From contig NZ_BCUR01000004.1 of NCBI RefSeq assembly GCF_003569005.1, forward strand, positions 2,132,644 to 2,196,643: a DNA stretch of 64,000 bases, read 5' to 3'. Under the pieces are notes generated by a model that was given only the letters and a program-made list of their open reading frames with translations, was not told the DNA's origin and did not search any database. Within the stretch, counting starts at the first letter, position 1; every line of letters begins with the position of its first letter. Source of the DNA: Vibrio superstes (GTDB taxonomy: Bacteria > Pseudomonadota > Gammaproteobacteria > Enterobacterales > Vibrionaceae). This document shows, one piece after another, positions 26,855 through 36,876 of this stretch. A program made the translations under genes and the position numbers.

Positions 26855-27205
26855 ATGTATTGGATCATCACTAAATACCTCATCACTGCGGGCTTAATCG
26901 TATTCATCTCTGAGGTTGCCAAGCGCAGTGATAAACTAGGCGCACTGATTGCAGCATTGCCTACTGTAACTATCTTGGCGCTAATCTGGATGCACATTGA
27001 GGGATTACCCAAAGAGAAACTCGCCAATCATTCCTTTTATACCTTTTGGTACGTTCTCCCTACGCTACCCATGTTTTTGCTTTTCCCTATCCTTATAGAA
27101 CGTTTTACGTTTTGGATTACATTGCTGTTATGTGTCAGACTTTCCTTATTCTGTTTTGGTGCAGTGGTGCTCCTAGCAAAGGTTGCAGGTGTACAGTTAC
27201 TTTAA
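26855..27205 (+). CDS. DUF3147 family membrane protein
   Basis: 116 residues with three or four hydrophobic segments. The N-terminal ISEVAKRSDKLGALIAALPTVTILALIWM block is the DUF3147 signature. Function unknown; family members are small inner-membrane proteins. A GGGGGG tract serves as ribosome binding site. The LacI-type operator about 50 bases downstream belongs to the next gene. Confidence 0.85.
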   Translation: MYWIITKYLITAGLIVFISEVAKRSDKLGALIAALPTVTILALIWMHIEGLPKEKLANHSFYTFWYVLPTLPMFLLFPILIERFTFWITLLLCVRLSLFCFGAVVLLAKVAGVQLL

Positions 27206-27255
27206 CCTTATGGAATGCGTTAAAAATGAATAACATAGATCACTTTAAGCATCTA

Positions 27256-27271
27256 ATGTAAGCGCTTACAT
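27256..27271. promoter_or_regulatory. LacI/GalR-type operator upstream of the GH3 gene
   Basis: ATGTAAGCGCTTACAT is a perfect 16-bp palindrome with the central CG of LacI/PurR/GalR-family sites, 238 bases before the GH3 start. Sugar hydrolase genes are often controlled this way. No LacI-family gene is in the window, so the regulator is elsewhere. Confidence 0.75.
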
Positions 27272-27508
27272 AATTAACTACAAATAACTCTGATCCAGAT
27301 CATGTTTTGACACACTCTGTCATTCGATCTTCACTAATTCTAGGTCACTCACATTTAAAAATAATCATACAAGTCAATGATTTACAACTTGAATTGGCGC
27401 ACATTTATACAGCTTCAATCTCTTTAGTATCATTCATAGAACATATGAATGTTACCCCCACATCACTTTGTTCTACGGATATCATTTACCTCAATGACGA
27501 GACCAACA

Positions 27509-30500
27509 ATGAAAACAAAAATAAATTTACTCTCCAGTGTAATTTCGGCCACATTAATCTTAGGTTGTTCTTCTTTAAGTGCCAAAGAAAGCGCTTTCAC
27601 AATTCCCCACTTTGATGAATGGCCCCAAGTAGACAGTGTTGTTAAAACCAATCCCGGCATAGAAAATCGAGTACAAAAAATACTGGCTAAGATGACCCTA
27701 GAAGAAAAAGTGGGCCAGATGGTTCAGCCCGACCTTCGCGAAGTCACGCCAGAAGAAGCAAAAGAATATAAGCTCGGCTCCTTGTTAAACGGTGGCGGGG
27801 GTTGGCCCAATGATGACAAGTATGCCACTGCCGAAGATTGGGCGAAGGAATCAGATAAATACTGGCTTGCACTGAAAGAAGCCTATGCCGACCGAGGCTT
27901 CGATATCCCGTTTATTTGGGCAACCGATGCAGTGCACGGTCACAACAACGTATTCAAGGCGACGGTATTCCCGCACAACATTGGCCTAGGTGCCGCCAGA
28001 AACCCTGACCTAATTGAAGAAATTGGACGCGCCACAGCAAAAGAAATTGTCGCCACTGGCCTAGACTGGACCTTTGCGCCTACAGTTGCCTCTCCTCGAG
28101 ATTATCGATGGGGCCGTGTTTACGAAGGGTACTCTGAAGACCCAGAAGTCATCTACGCCTATGCCGGCCGTATGGTTACTGGCCTGCAAGGTGGTAAAAA
28201 CGGTATCAAAACAGACGGTCACGTGATCTCTAACGTGAAACACTGGGTTGGCGACGGCGGTACCCTTGATGGTGTAGACCGCGGCGAAAACCACTACAGC
28301 GAAGAGTACTTAAGAAACATCCATGCTACCGGTTACTTCTCTGGCTTAAATGCTGGCGCTCAGGTAGTCATGAGCTCATTTAACTCTTGGCACAACCCTG
28401 CTAACTACGACCAAACGGGGACGGGAGAGTACAACTATAAGATCCATGGTAGTAAGTATCTTCTCAATGACGTACTAAAAGACGAAATGGGCTTTGACGG
28501 CATCATTGTTACCGACTGGAATGGTCAAGGTGAGATCAACGGTTGTACCGCTGCAAACTGTCCAGAGGCAGTGAATGCGGGTAACGACGTATTCATGGTC
28601 ACCTCTCGTAATGATTGGAAGTCTTTCTACCACAATGTTATTCAGCAAGTAGAAGATGGCATTATCCCAATGGAACGCATTGATGATGCGGTTACCCGTA
28701 TTCTGCGTGTGAAAATGCGTGCGCAGCTTTGGGGAAAACCACAACCATCTCTTCGTACCTATGCGGGTAAATCTGACATCTTAGGTGCAGATGAGCATCG
28801 CGCATTGGCGAGAGAAGCAGTTAGCCAATCACTCGTACTTCTAAAGAATAACGACAATATCTTGCCACTTTCACCTAATCAGAAATATTTGGTCGTAGGT
28901 AGTGCGGCAAATGATATCCAAAAGCAAACCGGTGGCTGGACACTGACTTGGCAAGGCACAGAAAATGAAATCGAGCGCGATTTCCCTGGTGCTCAAACCA
29001 TGCTGATGGCTATGCGCGAGCTGGTAGGTGAAGAAAATGTCATCACAGATATTAATCAAGCCGATGAAGACACCACTGCAATTGTTGTGTTTGGCGAAGA
29101 CCCATACGCTGAGATGTTTGGTGACATTAAGAAGAACCAAACCCTTGAATACGCCACATTGAAGTCCAAGTATGGCGAAGACTTAGATCTCATTCGAGAC
29201 CTGAAGCAACAAGGTAACCCTGTGGTTTCTGTGTTCTATTCTGGCCGTCCTTTGTACGTCAATGAAGAGATTAACAAATCAGATGCATTCGTTGCGGCAT
29301 GGCTTCCGGGTACAGAAGCAGGAGGCATCACCGATGTGCTCTTTGCTCAAGACAACCATGGTTTCACCGGTTCATTGTCTTACTCTTGGCCTAACCTAAA
29401 ATGCTCTACGACCATCAACCGTCACGCTCCAAACATTGAGGATTACGTGACTCCAGAAACAGAGCAAGACATTGAAGGCGAGCACAAGCCACTATTCCCT
29501 TACGGCTATGGCTTAACCTACTCTAGCAATACCGAAGATCAAGACTTGGATAACTTGCCTCTAGACCCTCGTGAATTTGGCTGTGGACAAGACGAACCTG
29601 ACGATGGCATTGCGAGTGAGCCCCTAGAAATCTTTGGACGATCAAGTTCTGGTGAGTTTGTTGCAAGAATGTCTGGCGATAATACCGGTTGGGCTGGCGT
29701 TGATGTTTCAAATGGTTCAGAAACCACCATTGGCAACCTAACGACTCATCCTATCAACTACATGCACCAGCAAGATGCTATCAATGTGACTTTCTCTGGA
29801 GAAGGCGCGCGTCAGCTGTACATGCAAACCTATGACGAGCAAGGCGAGGATAGAAACTCATATCTCAATGCAGATTCAACGCTGCAGTTTGATATCGATG
29901 TGAAGAAAGAAATACCTGATAACTTCATTCTATCAATGCACTGTGAGTGGCCTTGTTTTGGCGAGGTAGAAGTAGGTAAAGTTCTACCAAAACCACTGGC
30001 AGACCCATCACAAAGCAACTGGCAAACCATCAAGATACCTTTGCAGTGTCTCGCTGATGAAGGCATGAGTTTCCCAATGATGAATACCGCATTCCTACTG
30101 TACTCAAACGAGTCTCAAGAATTCGAATTTAACCTTGGTGAAATTCGCTTTGTACCTCGTTCAATCGATCCTGCTGAAGATGCACTAACTTGTGAAGAAA
30201 TAGCAGGTGAAGTTTTGCCTCCACTAGATCAAGACGTTGTCGATGTTAGTGCGCTTTGGCCGAACCTAACCGACTACAAGGTGAATACGGATGACTGGCA
30301 AGGTATCGAAGGTCATATGACTTATCAGAGACTGTCTAATGGCAATTTAAGCGTTGCCTACGATGCAACTAGTCCTGAAAGCTACAAAGGTATTGTCTTC
30401 GTTCAAGGTGAGCCTCAGAACCTAGAAAACTACCTTGATGGCACGCTAGAGTTTGAGCTTTATGTAGAAACCTATGGTACTCCAGCCAACGAGGGCGAAA

Positions 30501-30742
30501 ATGCCACCCAGGGCTTAGTTATCAAGATGGAGTCTCCAGAAGGCCCTGGTGATGACCTACTATTGCCTCGCGCTGATTACCCTGTGGGTGAGTGGCACAA
30601 GGTCTCAGTGCCAATGTCACAACTTAACACTGGTAGCTTAAACATTAACAATGTGAATACCCCACTCGCTTCGCTACCATCATGGAATGCAAGCCAAGCT
30701 GGGTTTACGTTTCAGGTGAGAAATATTGAACTGATTAAATAG
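27509..30742 (+). CDS. glycoside hydrolase family 3 exo-beta-glucosidase/glucanase lipoprotein
   Basis: About 1077 residues. A lipoprotein signal (MKTKINLLSSVISATLILGC, Cys20) is followed by the GH3 N-terminal TIM barrel (about 50-380; KHWVGDGGT, nucleophile Asp336 in IIVTDWNGQG) and the GH3 C-terminal sandwich (about 430-660; SQSLVLLKNNDNILPL). Then come two galactose-binding-like domains (about 710-870 and 905-1077), resembling the C-terminal domain of marine exo-1,3/1,4-beta-glucanases such as ExoP; two copies is more than the usual one. It likely trims beta-glucans at the cell surface. ATG 27494 is an alternative start. The operator is at 27256. Confidence 0.9.
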   Translation: MKTKINLLSSVISATLILGCSSLSAKESAFTIPHFDEWPQVDSVVKTNPGIENRVQKILAKMTLEEKVGQMVQPDLREVTPEEAKEYKLGSLLNGGGGWPNDDKYATAEDWAKESDKYWLALKEAYADRGFDIPFIWATDAVHGHNNVFKATVFPHNIGLGAARNPDLIEEIGRATAKEIVATGLDWTFAPTVASPRDYRWGRVYEGYSEDPEVIYAYAGRMVTGLQGGKNGIKTDGHVISNVKHWVGDGGTLDGVDRGENHYSEEYLRNIHATGYFSGLNAGAQVVMSSFNSWHNPANYDQTGTGEYNYKIHGSKYLLNDVLKDEMGFDGIIVTDWNGQGEINGCTAANCPEAVNAGNDVFMVTSRNDWKSFYHNVIQQVEDGIIPMERIDDAVTRILRVKMRAQLWGKPQPSLRTYAGKSDILGADEHRALAREAVSQSLVLLKNNDNILPLSPNQKYLVVGSAANDIQKQTGGWTLTWQGTENEIERDFPGAQTMLMAMRELVGEENVITDINQADEDTTAIVVFGEDPYAEMFGDIKKNQTLEYATLKSKYGEDLDLIRDLKQQGNPVVSVFYSGRPLYVNEEINKSDAFVAAWLPGTEAGGITDVLFAQDNHGFTGSLSYSWPNLKCSTTINRHAPNIEDYVTPETEQDIEGEHKPLFPYGYGLTYSSNTEDQDLDNLPLDPREFGCGQDEPDDGIASEPLEIFGRSSSGEFVARMSGDNTGWAGVDVSNGSETTIGNLTTHPINYMHQQDAINVTFSGEGARQLYMQTYDEQGEDRNSYLNADSTLQFDIDVKKEIPDNFILSMHCEWPCFGEVEVGKVLPKPLADPSQSNWQTIKIPLQCLADEGMSFPMMNTAFLLYSNESQEFEFNLGEIRFVPRSIDPAEDALTCEEIAGEVLPPLDQDVVDVSALWPNLTDYKVNTDDWQGIEGHMTYQRLSNGNLSVAYDATSPESYKGIVFVQGEPQNLENYLDGTLEFELYVETYGTPANEGENATQGLVIKMESPEGPGDDLLLPRADYPVGEWHKVSVPMSQLNTGSLNINNVNTPLASLPSWNASQAGFTFQVRNIELIK

Positions 30743-30769
30743 TTCCCACTAAATCGCGGTCTGGAACCT

Positions 30770-30803
30770 AAAAGGTCGAGTCGACTACTGACTTGACCTT
30801 TTT
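30770..30803 (+). terminator. Rho-independent terminator after the GH3 gene
   Basis: AAAAGGTCGAGTC / GACTTGACCTTTT (13 pairs, one G-T) with a seven-base loop and following T run, 28 bases after the stop codon. Confidence 0.88.
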
Positions 30804-31006
30804 CTATTTTTTCTGTTCAAAAACCAACCATAAGTAATTGCCCTTTAAATCAACGCACTAGATTTTCACCTAATTTCACTTTGTCAGAGCAACGTAAGAA
30901 TCACGGCTCATATATTGATACGCTCAATAGTTAGTCCGTATAGTACCTCGTGTGAACAATATTTAATCAAGGTACAGGTACTGTACAAGGTAGTTTAGGT
31001 ACAACA

Positions 31007-31636
31007 ATGCGATATTTACCGATCATTCTTTTATCCACCCTTTTAATCGGTTGTGGCTCAGATTCTAGCTCAAGTTCCAGCAACAATTCAGGATCTGAAA
31101 CGGATACAACGAACAATCCCATCGATTCTGCGCCAGATAAAGATGGCAATACTCCTGTCACCGACGACAATACCGACCCCAACTTACCCCCCACTAATGA
31201 CAACTCTCCAGAGCAAAACGACTTTGCCTCTATGATGCTGAATGCCGTCAATCAGGCTCGTTCAGTGGAGCAAACCTGTGGTGATACCCTAATGCCTCCC
31301 GTGCCAAGCCTTGAATGGGATTACAACCTACAATCTGCGGCTTTTAGGCACTCAAGTGATATGGCAAACGCCAATTTCATGGATCACACCGGCTCAGACG
31401 GAAGCACTCCAAGCGATCGTATTGCTGATACTGGATACTCTGCCAATGCATGGGCAGAAAACGTGGCGGCCGGACAAAGCACCATAGAGAGTGTCATGGC
31501 ATCGTGGATGAGTAGCACGGGGCACTGCATGAACATAATGAGTAGCAACGTGACTCAAATGGGGGCGAGCGCCGTAGAAAATGTTGATACGGAATATGGT
31601 ATCTATTGGACTCAGGTATTTGCTAATCCCTGGTGA
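31007..31636 (+). CDS. CAP-domain lipoprotein
   Basis: 209 residues: lipoprotein signal ending LLIGC (Cys16), a 55-residue Ser/Asp/Asn/Pro-rich linker, then a CAP/SCP domain (about 75-209) with SDMANANFMDHTGSDGS (catalytic-like His) and AENVAAGQ. Bacterial CAP proteins are extracellular or cell-surface proteins of varied function. Four Cys may form disulfides. An inverted repeat (GGTGACC / GGTCACC, 31657-31712) follows the gene. Confidence 0.88.
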   Translation: MRYLPIILLSTLLIGCGSDSSSSSSNNSGSETDTTNNPIDSAPDKDGNTPVTDDNTDPNLPPTNDNSPEQNDFASMMLNAVNQARSVEQTCGDTLMPPVPSLEWDYNLQSAAFRHSSDMANANFMDHTGSDGSTPSDRIADTGYSANAWAENVAAGQSTIESVMASWMSSTGHCMNIMSSNVTQMGASAVENVDTEYGIYWTQVFANPW

Positions 31637-31732
31637 GTTTGAGCGATTTGAAAGGTGACCAAACCCCGCTTGTTAATTCATCTCTACAATGAAAATAAGC
31701 GTGGAGGGTCACCAATATCATAGTCGGGCTTG

Positions 31733-32152
31733 CTAGTGCTTATATCGAAACGTATTACTATCATCAAGCACTTCTATTCGAATCGGTACAACCCCTTTAC
31801 TGGCATCTCCGATCTGGGCAAATGCTCTTTGAGATAGGTCGATAACCCTTCCACTGACAAACGGTCCACGGTCATTAATCTTTACATCAACACTTTTATT
31901 ATTGTCAGTATTGATAACCCTAACAACGGTTCCAAATGGCAGTGATTTATGTGCGGCAGTATATGCCCTCATATTGTACTTCTCGCCACTGGCGGTGAGT
32001 TTTCCATGAAACTTGCTGCCATACCAAGACGCTAAACCAGTCAGTTCATGCGAACCTGAGTATTGCTTAGTTTTCTGGGAGGCACTAGAGGAAGAGCAGC
32101 CAACGAGCAACCCTAAGACCAAAGACATAAAAATAAGAGGCAACTTTTTCAT
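31733..32152 (-). CDS. RlpA-like septal ring lytic transglycosylase lipoprotein, no SPOR domain
   Basis: 139 residues from ATG 32152: lipoprotein signal MKKLPLIFMSLVLGLLVGC then a double-psi beta-barrel (about 30-130) with ASWYGSKFHGKLTASGEKYNM, SLPFGTVVRV, DVKINDRGPF and RVIDLSQRAF. These are the conserved segments of RlpA, which cleaves denuded glycan strands in Pseudomonas. The C-terminal SPOR domain of septal RlpA is absent, so it is a short form. The longer reading frame upstream has no membrane signal before this ATG. Confidence 0.88.
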   Translation of the reverse strand: MKKLPLIFMSLVLGLLVGCSSSSASQKTKQYSGSHELTGLASWYGSKFHGKLTASGEKYNMRAYTAAHKSLPFGTVVRVINTDNNKSVDVKINDRGPFVSGRVIDLSQRAFAQIGDASKGVVPIRIEVLDDSNTFRYKH

Positions 32153-32407
32153 TGTATTTATAAAACTCGATGTGTGTAGATGATGACGCGCGAGTATCAA
32201 TGATTATGGGTATAAGTTTATCAACACTATGTCAGGTGTCGGTTTAAGTTTATGAGATAGATTGCATTTACATCGTTCAAACTAGTATATGGATACTTTC
32301 TGCTTAGTTTCTGAACTGCTTGATCTCAGCGAAGCCAATTAGTCACGACTCGACAATCGATGATCTTAAACCCACCACGAGTTCCATCAACTAAACTCAA
32401 GCTCTAC

Positions 32408-32644
32408 TTAATCTGGCATTATCTTTCTTTTTTCATCCGCATGATAAAAGAAGACAAAGGCTGCCAAACACGAAAGAATCACCGTGAAGCAAGCCAGAAC
32501 AACCCAGTCATTCTCGGTAGCCGCTAGCTCGATGATCGCGAGAAAACCCATCAAAAACACACCAAACTCAAACGCGCGCCCCAGCCTTTTGTATTTATGA
32601 CGAAATACGGCGTAATGATAAACAAGTGAAGACTTCATCGACAT
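32408..32644 (-). CDS. small two-helix membrane protein, unknown
   Basis: 78 residues with two hydrophobic segments (about 26-42 and 48-66), separated by a short ENDW loop, and charged ends (HKYKRLGR; HADEKRKI). I do not recognise the family. It is isolated, 200 bp from rlpA. The reading frame and membrane pattern make it plausible. Confidence 0.55.
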   Translation of the reverse strand: MSMKSSLVYHYAVFRHKYKRLGRAFEFGVFLMGFLAIIELAATENDWVVLACFTVILSCLAAFVFFYHADEKRKIMPD

Positions 32645-33215
32645 GCTCCCATTTAGTTAAACCTATTAATGCGTGAAACTGCCTCCTTATTTGAGAGAGG
32701 CAACGAAATAGACCTCGAATAAAAAATTATTCTCAATCATATTCGGCGCGCATTATTTGTTAACTATTAGGAAATACATAATCGTTTATGTAGGACGGGA
32801 GCCTACTTACTGCCCTTTAAACTGGGTCATCAAGTATGACTATCTGACGCTCAATACAGTAAAGCTTTACTCAAGTATTTACCGCATTATCGAGAACAAA
32901 ATGAGAGGAGTATAAGGCGATGTCTGAGTCACTTGCGATGGCGAGAAAGTCATAGAACTTTCATGCACCACCCTTTCCATAAGCAACACATGGTCATAAT
33001 CAATATCAGCGATTATGAAATAGTTAATCCTCTGGATGATGTGGGTCAATATTCAAAAGATAGAGCGGCTCTGTCAGTTTGATGCCCTTAACTAAGTTGC
33101 ATAAAAAGAACTGCCCAATACAGAGCTTGGGCAGTTCTATTGAAAACGATTGAATACGGGCAAATTTTGAGAGAGCGCTGTCATCTTTTGATGCAGAACC
33201 AACGCCTAGTTATCA
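32645..33215. other. intergenic region with no gene seen
   Basis: About 570 bp, AT-rich, no reading frame with coding character, no strong repeat or RNA structure recognised. Confidence 0.5.
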
Positions 33216-33521
33216 CTAGCCTAATATAGGTCTAAAGAAGCTACGCTCGTAGCTTACAATGCAGTCAACTTCATTCGCAAAATCAAAAGCCTTCATACAA
33301 TCTGCATCATCTAAAGATTTAACTCGATAGTCTTCATACGCAGATAAATTCTCAAAAGTGAACAAGGCTAAAGCAATGTTATTAGCCCCCTCCGAGGGTA
33401 GGTAATAGCCATTATGCTGACCACCAAATTTTTGAACCAAAGGTATCCACATCTTTGCATACTCTTCAAACTCTTTAACCTTCTTAGGGTCAATGACATA
33501 CCTAACATAACAAGTGATCAT
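33216..33521 (-). CDS. NIPSNAP-family protein
   Basis: 101 residues of a ferredoxin-like (dimeric alpha-beta barrel) NIPSNAP domain: ITCYVRYVIDPKKVKEFEEYAKMWIPLVQKFGGQHNGYYLPSEG is the family start, including the G-G-x-H-x-G-Y segment, with ENLSAYEDYR later. NIPSNAP proteins in bacteria have no settled biochemical role. It is single, with no operon neighbours. Confidence 0.87.
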   Translation of the reverse strand: MITCYVRYVIDPKKVKEFEEYAKMWIPLVQKFGGQHNGYYLPSEGANNIALALFTFENLSAYEDYRVKSLDDADCMKAFDFANEVDCIVSYERSFFRPILG

Positions 33522-34548
33522 AGAGGGGTATCCTTACTGTAATATCAATTATGAGTAGCAAATAGGATTCAAATATCTATGTCGAATCCAGAGTAACAAC
33601 GCCCCTTGAACTTCTAAGTGAGCCTCTAAACAAAGCAAAACCGTATCCAAACATAGTATAAATAATCTTGCGAATCTGCCCTTCAATTTACATTAGCTTA
33701 TTAGATATAACATCTATGTGAGATTAGTTTTCAAGAATGATAGGTACCAGGGTGACCACATGATTGTTTAGTTTTTATTCGCAGCGCTTAATCCCGCACT
33801 GAGAACCGCTTCCAACATGGTGGTATTCAAATGGATACTACTCACTTGGTCATCACGGTCTTAAGAACCTGGAAGGGTCATGTAATCGATAGCGATAACT
33901 TGACCATCGGTAAGAGCATGAACTGCGGACATCCAGTTTATAAAGCACTCATGGTGTCCGAGAATATACTCTCGAATGTCGAACCATCCTTTGACTCCCG
34001 CAATTACGGCGTATCAAGACGCAAATAGAACCTCAAATAAGCAACAGGTTACCTTTTCTGATTGGCGTTTATAAGTCACAGTTTGAAAGTGCTCTTTGAG
34101 CTCATCGATAGGTATGGAATTTAGTCTCTTATAAGAAAGAGCGTATATGGTCACAGGTAAAGCTGGTCGTCAAATCGGTCCGGTCGTTAGCTTAAAAATG
34201 TTCACGATCCCGCCATAGATTTAAATAATACTTAATTATCATTTAACCTCTGCTTATTGATCTCAATCAAGTAATTCCATAATATCTATTCACCGGAAGC
34301 ATTTGTTCTAATCAATTAAATATCATCAAATCGTTTTTGCTATCTAATTCTTTCCGTTAATTTATAAGATAAGTCTATTTAGGCTAATTTGAACGATTAT
34401 GCTTTTTATAAATCGCTGATGTTATTCTTAGGCAAGACAACATCTTACAACCTATTTAAGAACGACTATATCAGAGATTAGCCTCACACTATTAATTAGT
34501 GATAGGGAGTCCTTTATATAAAAAGTCAAATTAACGATAAGAAAATCA
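33522..34548. other. intergenic region with no convincing gene
   Basis: About 1 kb. One 65-codon reading frame (33831-34028) shows no recognised family or good ribosome binding site. The 300 bases before the next gene are very AT-rich and could hold its promoter. No tRNA or IS seen. Confidence 0.5.
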
Positions 34549-35994
34549 ATGAGACATTTAATGATTATAGTTATGCTTTTATTTATGTTTGGATGTAGTT
34601 CTCCTGACAATCAACAAGAGCGAGATCTAGCGAGGCAAGAAGTAAACCAAGTTTCTAGTCACGTAGTAAATAGATTGAGTGAACACTATATTGAGTTGCC
34701 AGAAAAGATGGAATATGCGTATGGTTACGCTACGGTTCGAATGTCTGAACTCCAACTTCCTCTATTGGGAAAGTCATCGGGCATTGGATCTATCTACAAT
34801 AATACCGACGGTACAATTACTTACGTTGATATCGATAAATACGATTTTGGCGCAGGATTAGCATTTCATAAATATGATGGAATAGTCATATTTGACACAA
34901 AGGAACAACTAGATTCCTATAAAGAGGGAGAGTTACGTCTTACTCTTGCAGCAAACGCTAATATTGGCGAAAGCGGTGGCACCTCCACAGCAACCATTTT
35001 GGGCGATGACCAAGATGTCTCTATGTATGTGCTTGACTATTCAGGAGCATCCGCAGGTACCAGCGCCCAAATTATATCTACCTCAATTAATTATGATTTG
35101 ACTGAGACAGGTTTGGGCGACCTTAAGGTTGCCAACAAAGAATATAGTGACGCAGACACAACAAGTGTCGCTAAAAAGTGGGATCGTGCACTTCCATTCT
35201 ATGCCCAGAACGTCATCGACAAGGGCTACTCATTACCTAAGCCGTATGGGATTAGTGTTGTATATACCGACACCTATCAGTATATGGATATCACAGGTTT
35301 GAATGTGGGCATTAATGGCTCTCAGAAATATCCAATTGATTTTGTATCCTTTCATAACAACAGCAACGACACACAATCTCCACAACTCAAGTTAGATGCT
35401 TGGCTGTTTCCATTTATGAATGTATTTGGCTCCATAGGTAAAATTAGCGGCACAGCTGACCTGGGTATTCAATTCAGTGGCGATGACCTCATAGGTCAGT
35501 TAGGAACGGATTGCGGTGGCAGAATCAAACCGCTTGTGTGTCGATTGCAAGGAAAGGATCCTCTGTACAATGTCACCGCTGACTTGAGTGGCAATAATTA
35601 TACTGTGGGAACAATTATTGCCACTGGTTGGCATGACTATTTCTTCACTCTGCCCATGTCAGTGACCTATGCAGACATGCGCAAGAATGATGCCGAGGGT
35701 CTGATAGTTAATATAACTCCTCGTGTTGGTAAAGTGTTTCCAATTACAGCTTCTCAATCCATTGCATTGTATGGCGGGGCAACGTACATCGACAGCACCC
35801 TAACTTTGACAGGGACATATACCTATGAAGGCGTAGGCATCGATTACACAGTAGAGCAGAGTAATGTGGATAAATGGTCAGGTCTTGTCGGTGCGAATTA
35901 TACCTTTAATAGAAATTGGTCCATTTCCGCAGAGTATGGATGGGTAAAAGACCGAAAACATCAATTTGTTTCTACGTTAAATAGGCGATTCTAG
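34549..35994 (+). CDS. lipoprotein with SYLF/YSC84-like N-terminal part and beta-barrel C-terminal part
   Basis: 481 residues. Lipoprotein signal ends MFGC (Cys16). About residues 40-130 (YGYATVRMSELQLPLLGKSSGIG...YVDIDKYDFGAGLAFHKYDGIVIFD) resemble the SYLF/YSC84 lipid-binding domain pattern, although weakly. The C-terminal half (about 230-481) has alternating aromatic/Gly strands and ends VSTLNRRF, an outer-membrane barrel style. Such a fusion is unusual, and the similarity call is tentative. Upstream is AT-rich; the glycine-zipper gene follows by 130 bp. Confidence 0.5.
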   Translation: MRHLMIIVMLLFMFGCSSPDNQQERDLARQEVNQVSSHVVNRLSEHYIELPEKMEYAYGYATVRMSELQLPLLGKSSGIGSIYNNTDGTITYVDIDKYDFGAGLAFHKYDGIVIFDTKEQLDSYKEGELRLTLAANANIGESGGTSTATILGDDQDVSMYVLDYSGASAGTSAQIISTSINYDLTETGLGDLKVANKEYSDADTTSVAKKWDRALPFYAQNVIDKGYSLPKPYGISVVYTDTYQYMDITGLNVGINGSQKYPIDFVSFHNNSNDTQSPQLKLDAWLFPFMNVFGSIGKISGTADLGIQFSGDDLIGQLGTDCGGRIKPLVCRLQGKDPLYNVTADLSGNNYTVGTIIATGWHDYFFTLPMSVTYADMRKNDAEGLIVNITPRVGKVFPITASQSIALYGGATYIDSTLTLTGTYTYEGVGIDYTVEQSNVDKWSGLVGANYTFNRNWSISAEYGWVKDRKHQFVSTLNRRF

Positions 35995-36123
35995 AATATA
36001 TAATCTTCAGCTAAATATAAGAAATAATATTAAGCAGAACTGATTATATTAATAATTGCATAAAGCAATTTATTCAATACAAACCAAGAAAGGATTCCAG
36101 ATAATTATAGAAGAGAAATCATC

Positions 36124-36528
36124 ATGAATAAGAATAAGGTAATACTACTGCTTTCAGTATCCCTCTTTTCATCGCTGAGTTCAGCGAGTGTCATCGTAGA
36201 TACCAAAGGGGTAGATATGAATCAATACAATATTGATCTACTTGAGTGTCAGCAGATATCTACACAAGTGCAACAAGAACAGGTAGCAGGTGTAGGTCGC
36301 TCAGTAGCAGGAACCGCAGCTAGAGGAGCTGCTCTTGGAGGCCTAGGAACCGCAATCGCAGGCGGTCATGGCAGTGATGGAGCAAAAGTCGGGGCAGGTA
36401 TTGGTGTCGTGGGTGGTCTTTTGCATCATAGACATGAGGTTGCTTACGAACAGGCTAAACACAATCAGGATGTCGACCACGTGCAGAAGCAGTGCATGAT
36501 AGGTAGAGGATATAAGGTACTCAATTAA
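36124..36528 (+). CDS. exported glycine-zipper protein
   Basis: 134 residues with a signal peptide (about 1-21, cleavage after SSA). Residues 62-100 are a Gly/Ala-rich zipper (RGAALGGLGTAIAGGHGSDGAKVGAGIGVVGGLL), which often marks outer-membrane-associated proteins that insert as helices. Two Cys lie at 42 and 124. It is 130 bp after the SYLF/barrel gene and could work with it; this is a guess from proximity. Confidence 0.7.
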   Translation: MNKNKVILLLSVSLFSSLSSASVIVDTKGVDMNQYNIDLLECQQISTQVQQEQVAGVGRSVAGTAARGAALGGLGTAIAGGHGSDGAKVGAGIGVVGGLLHHRHEVAYEQAKHNQDVDHVQKQCMIGRGYKVLN

Positions 36529-36690
36529 ACAAACCTTTGTTTCTACCCTGTAGCGCAATATGCTTAATTTGACTTGCGTATGTACAAGCCTAGTTTTCTA
36601 CCAAGTCGCGACTAGACCCCTAACTAGAGCTTTAAACTTAAAAACGGAAAAAGCCTGACAACTCGAAGAGTTATCAGGCTTTTAGAATGT

Positions 36691-36708
36691 ATGGCGCGCC
36701 CTGTAGGA
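36691..36708 (-). repeat. attachment core at the left end of the island (attL)
   Basis: ATGGCGCGCCCTGTAGGA is identical to 48954-48971. Read on the minus strand it is the acceptor and part of the T-stem 3' end (TCCTACAGGGCGCGCC) of a tRNA-Arg(UCU). Immediately to the left is a hairpin (36649-36683, AAAGCCTGA...TCAGGCTTT) like the terminator at 48910-48944 beside the right copy. The tRNA itself is not complete here. Confidence 0.85.
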
Positions 36709-36836
36709 GCTGAATTACAAATTTAATCAAAATTAATTGACGTTACTTTTCTTTAATTATTATAGACTTAAATCATAAATCGACTACAGTTAATTTAACC
36801 TAGATTACCCATATTAGCTCATTTTTAACGTCTTCA

Positions 36837-36856
36837 GCACCACAGGAGCACCACAG
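36837..36856 (+). repeat. integrase arm-type sites, left end
   Basis: GCACCACAGGAGCACCACAG, two direct copies of GCACCACAG, 20 bases before the integrase ATG. The same pair with one change occurs at 48883-48902. Such pairs are the usual arm-binding sites of a DUF4102-type integrase. Confidence 0.8.
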
Positions 36857-36876
36857 AATTTGATTGGTACCCTTTT

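Noticed and set aside
27307..27615. 102-codon frame overlapping the GH3 start
   Set aside because: It overlaps the lipoprotein signal of the GH3 gene in another frame and has no ribosome binding site.
33831..34028. 65-codon reading frame as a gene
   Set aside because: No family, no clear ribosome binding site, codon pattern not convincing.
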